Origin: Guillardia theta CCMP2712 | Taxonomy: Eukaryota; Cryptophyceae; Pyrenomonadales; Geminigeraceae | Assembly (NCBI RefSeq): GCF_000315625.1 | Contig: NW_005434595.1 | Span: 218,895-282,894 of the forward strand | Length of the DNA: 64,000 bases | Direction: 5' to 3' | Shown here: in pieces, positions 62,001 to 64,000 of the stretch | How the letters are laid out: each line of letters begins with the position of its first letter | How positions within the stretch are numbered: the first letter of the stretch is position 1 | Made by a program: the position numbers and the translations under genes | The notes under the pieces: generated by a model | The model's database searches: none | Told to the model about the DNA's origin: nothing | The model's input: only the letters and a program-made list of their open reading frames with translations

Positions 62001-64000
62001 TTCATACAACAATCAGATCACTGTAACATTCAGCGCCAATATCAAGTTGACGGAGGGCTCCATCATCACCCTGTCTTCTCTAGGAAAGAATGTGACTGCT
62101 TCATGGATGCCTCTTGACACAGTGAATCTGACTGGCGACTCCTCATACTTCTCTGATAGCCCCGGTGGAAGCGATTCTAAAGGCATTCTGAACAGCCTCA
62201 CGGAGACGCTCAAGCTGTTCGTTCTCAAACCCATCGATGCGTTCCAAACCATCGTGATCTCCTTCAACGTCACCAATCCGGGATGTTTCCGTCCTGCTGC
62301 TGATGTGTGTATTGCGGCCAGTAACATCTTGACAGAGAATTGTCCGCACAACGCAACGATCGAACGATCGCAGATCAAGGTTCGAAATGATCCATTCCTT
62401 ACCCTCCGACCCGAGATCCTGAGCAGCACGATTGAACATTCGAACCCCTGGCCCTTACAGGCGAACACCATTACTTTGAATTTCAAACTGAATGTCGATG
62501 CAATGCAAACAGTGACAAACATTTCTATTCTCAGCCTTGAGCCTTTGGTGGGCATTCAAAGCATAAGCGATGTTCAGTCCAATCCTTCCTTGGGCACCCT
62601 AAATGCTCTCGTCACAGGAAACGCTTTCATCTTCACCACCACAGAGAGCATCATGCACGACACAGACTATCAGATATCATTCACCATCAACAACAGCTAT
62701 TGTCAGGGCATGCTTCACAACTTGTCCCTTGCGATATCTGCTTTCCCTGGTTGTTCGCCATCCTTGCCAATTCAGCAAATCAAATTGAACAGCTGCAACT
62801 CAATGACATACCCATTCCAAGTTTTGGGAAGCACATGTTCTGGAATCAGCACGATGAACTTTACTCAAGCGCAGATTTCACAATCAAACTCAAAGCCAGG
62901 ATGCAGCAACGAGATCACGCTGACCTTTCAGTCCATGCTCTCCTTGGCCGCGGACAAGACAGCTATCAAAGTGACCTTTACGCAAGACCTGCCTCTAAAC
63001 AGTGACTTCACAATCTCTGGACCAAACGCATCTAACTTTGCTAACACCGCAACGTATTCATCACGAACGATTGAGTTAAAGGTCAAAGAGACGTTACAAG
63101 CTTGCTCTCCCGTCACAATCTCGTTTGCGTTTAACAACCCGATGACCTACACAATGCCTGGCAAGGTTTCCATCGAGGCTATCGGCACTGTGAGCAACGT
63201 CAATGAAGTGATTCTGCCTCCATATGCGATCTCACCATCTTCGGTTCTGACGATTGACCGGTGGAGGGTAGGAAAGAGTCTTATGTCTCAGAGTAGCCCA
63301 TACCCAGGTGACCTCAACAACCTTACAGTCACCTTGTCGTTCGAAGGCAGTCTTAAGCAGAACAGTGTAGTGTACTTGTACGCCATCGATGGTGCAGACC
63401 ATCAGGAAGGTACCGTCGAGCTGAACTGGATCAGCGCTGCGCCAGCTTTCGAAGCCACGTGGTACAACTGTCAGAAGGTCCTCAAGTTGACAGCCAACAG
63501 AGACGTGGTCTGCAGCGAAGTGCTGCAGTTCTCCTTCCAAATTCGCAACCCCTTGATGCCTCAGCTTCAGGCGATGGTGGACATGAACATCTCCGACCCT
63601 CAGGGAGTGATGCTTCTCAACAAGTCAGCTGTCTCTTGCGATTACTCTGCCCCGATGAGCATCAAGGCTGCTGTACAGGAAGACTACTGCCCGATGACCG
63701 TCTGGCCGGCCGTGTTCCTTACCAAGAAGGTTGCACAGTCCTCCTCAATCCCCTGCGACGAGAACCTCATCACCTTCTCGTTTGCTACCAACGTCCCCAT
63801 CTTCCCAACAGTGAGTTATACTGCTGAAGCATACACCGCCGCCAAACTTGTGATTGAAGGATTTCCATTCAACAATCAATCGACGGTGCAGCTGGAAAAC
63901 ATACAAGCTTACAAATTCTGTGATGGCCAAGTATTGGAGACTATGCCTACGTTCTTTGATTCTACTTCTGTACAAGTAGTTCAGGGCTCTGTGACCTTAA
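31966..64000 (+). CDS. giant secreted repeat protein gene, 3' end beyond window
   Basis: Exons by eye: 31966-32026, 32075-32104, 32142-32204, 32276-32555, 32617-34109, 34155-58846 and 58894 to beyond 64000. The summed lengths keep phase at every join, giving at least 10,575 codons with no stop. The first 20 or so residues (MRSLSCQSLVFGLTVVIFLS) are a clear signal peptide. After a Cys-containing N-terminal part the protein is about 65 copies of a ~130-190-residue module. Each starts with a strand, then Q-S/T-x(2-3)-P-C-x-x-N-x-(I/L)-T-V, then N-V-x-L, often a second Cys, 'ITISGLxG', a W-x(3-6)-G-x-L strand and 'FxxxNPxxxQ'. The Q is often within N-Q-S/T, a glycosylation sequon. The pattern suggests tandem extracellular beta-sandwich domains with one conserved disulfide; this is inference. 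No membrane anchor, catalytic motif or named domain is visible in the window. Plausible roles are cell covering, adhesion or surface filament. Function unknown. Confidence 0.88.
35240..35325 (+). other. Cys-rich linker in giant protein
   Basis: Within about 30 residues there are nine Cys (GPCYSCLSTLSCDSCYSCGS, then SCNP), between two ordinary modules. It resembles a small disulfide-knotted spacer. Shorter Cys linkers recur at about 42.81, 46.39, 47.30 and 50.80 kb. Confidence 0.7.
42370..51340 (+). repeat. older super-repeat of several modules with Cys-Cys linker
   Basis: Three times a module with a Cys-shifted or Cys-less start (NPYPGCSN, NPYPGCMN, SAYPNAIN, at about 42.37, 45.60 and 50.29 kb) is followed by a linker with a Cys-Cys pair (PCCLCNGSS at 42.81, LLCCVSCTDTG at 46.39, RPCCYQCGKQG at 50.80 kb). 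A module then follows with a Cys just before the usual motif (PGVCSASIYQS, PTFCVKQVVQE, PYFCAKTIAQS). Spacings are about 3.58 and 4.41 kb. The protein sequences are well diverged, so this is an older block duplication. Confidence 0.75.
52268..56711 (+). repeat. 1,755-bp tandem duplication, about 2.5 nearly identical copies
   Basis: Units begin at 52268, 54023 and 55778, each with TTCACCTACACCTGGATC. The unit is 585 codons, so the frame is kept, and holds four modules (starts FTYTWINQS, ITFSLFVNQS, ITYLDIKQS and IKQAIANQS). Copies 1 and 2 are complete; copy 3 stops matching at about 56,711 inside the third module's PYPC motif. I see only about three base differences between copies 1 and 2 (for example Ser/Ile near 53,451/55,206 and Thr/Ser near 53,612/55,367) and one in copy 3 (Ile/Thr near 56,421). 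This is about 0.2% divergence, pointing to very recent duplication or gene conversion. Confidence 0.93.

Overview
This is eukaryotic nuclear DNA. Genes are split by many very short introns (mostly about 35-150 bp, nearly all GT-AG with a few GC-AG candidates). Introns and spacers are full of microsatellites. One gene product carries an ER signal peptide, a transit-like segment and a twin-arginine lumen signal, as expected in an alga with a complex (secondary) plastid. A cryptophyte such as Guillardia theta is my best guess from style; this is inference, not a database match.

Layout. 0.3-4.7 kb: an unassigned minus-strand gene with a signal peptide and several membrane segments, plus a weak plus-strand exon candidate. 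5.7-7.25 kb: minus-strand gene for a small predicted thylakoid-lumen protein. 8.7-11.9 kb: plus-strand ABCG half-transporter. 12.3-18.2 kb: convergent minus-strand CASTOR/POLLUX (DMI1)-type ion channel with two RCK-like modules. 18.2-20.3 kb: TACCC/GGGTA-rich spacer. 20.3-23.5 kb: SAPS-domain regulatory subunit of a PP6/Sit4-type phosphatase. 24.0-24.3 kb: possible small minus-strand gene. 25.0-27.9 kb: selenocysteine-specific elongation factor (eEFSec). 28.1-28.8 kb: minus-strand PEX11-like peroxisome protein. 28.85-31.9 kb: a long spacer made of a GC-rich mosaic with duplicated blocks, then another TACCC-rich stretch.

The right half (31,966 to beyond 64,000) is one gene. It starts with a clear signal peptide, has six introns in the window, and contains one uninterrupted 24.7-kb exon. 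It encodes at least about 10,575 residues and is still open at the window edge. The protein is roughly 65 divergent copies of a ~130-190-residue module with a Q-S/T-x(2-3)-P-C-x-x-N motif near its start, a second Cys, an 'ITISGL' strand and an 'NP' strand near its end. Inside it lie a nearly identical 1,755-bp tandem duplication (about 2.5 copies) and an older 3.6-4.4-kb super-repeat marked by Cys-Cys linkers. I recognise no named family; a giant secreted or cell-surface beta-sandwich-like repeat protein is the most sensible reading, and it is the main novel object here.

The other genes (transporter, ion channel, phosphatase subunit, Sec translation factor, peroxisome protein) are ordinary eukaryotic housekeeping or membrane functions with no evident shared pathway. 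Splice models below were built by eye from phase consistency and family resemblance; exact exon ends outside the giant gene and the ABCG gene should be taken as approximate.
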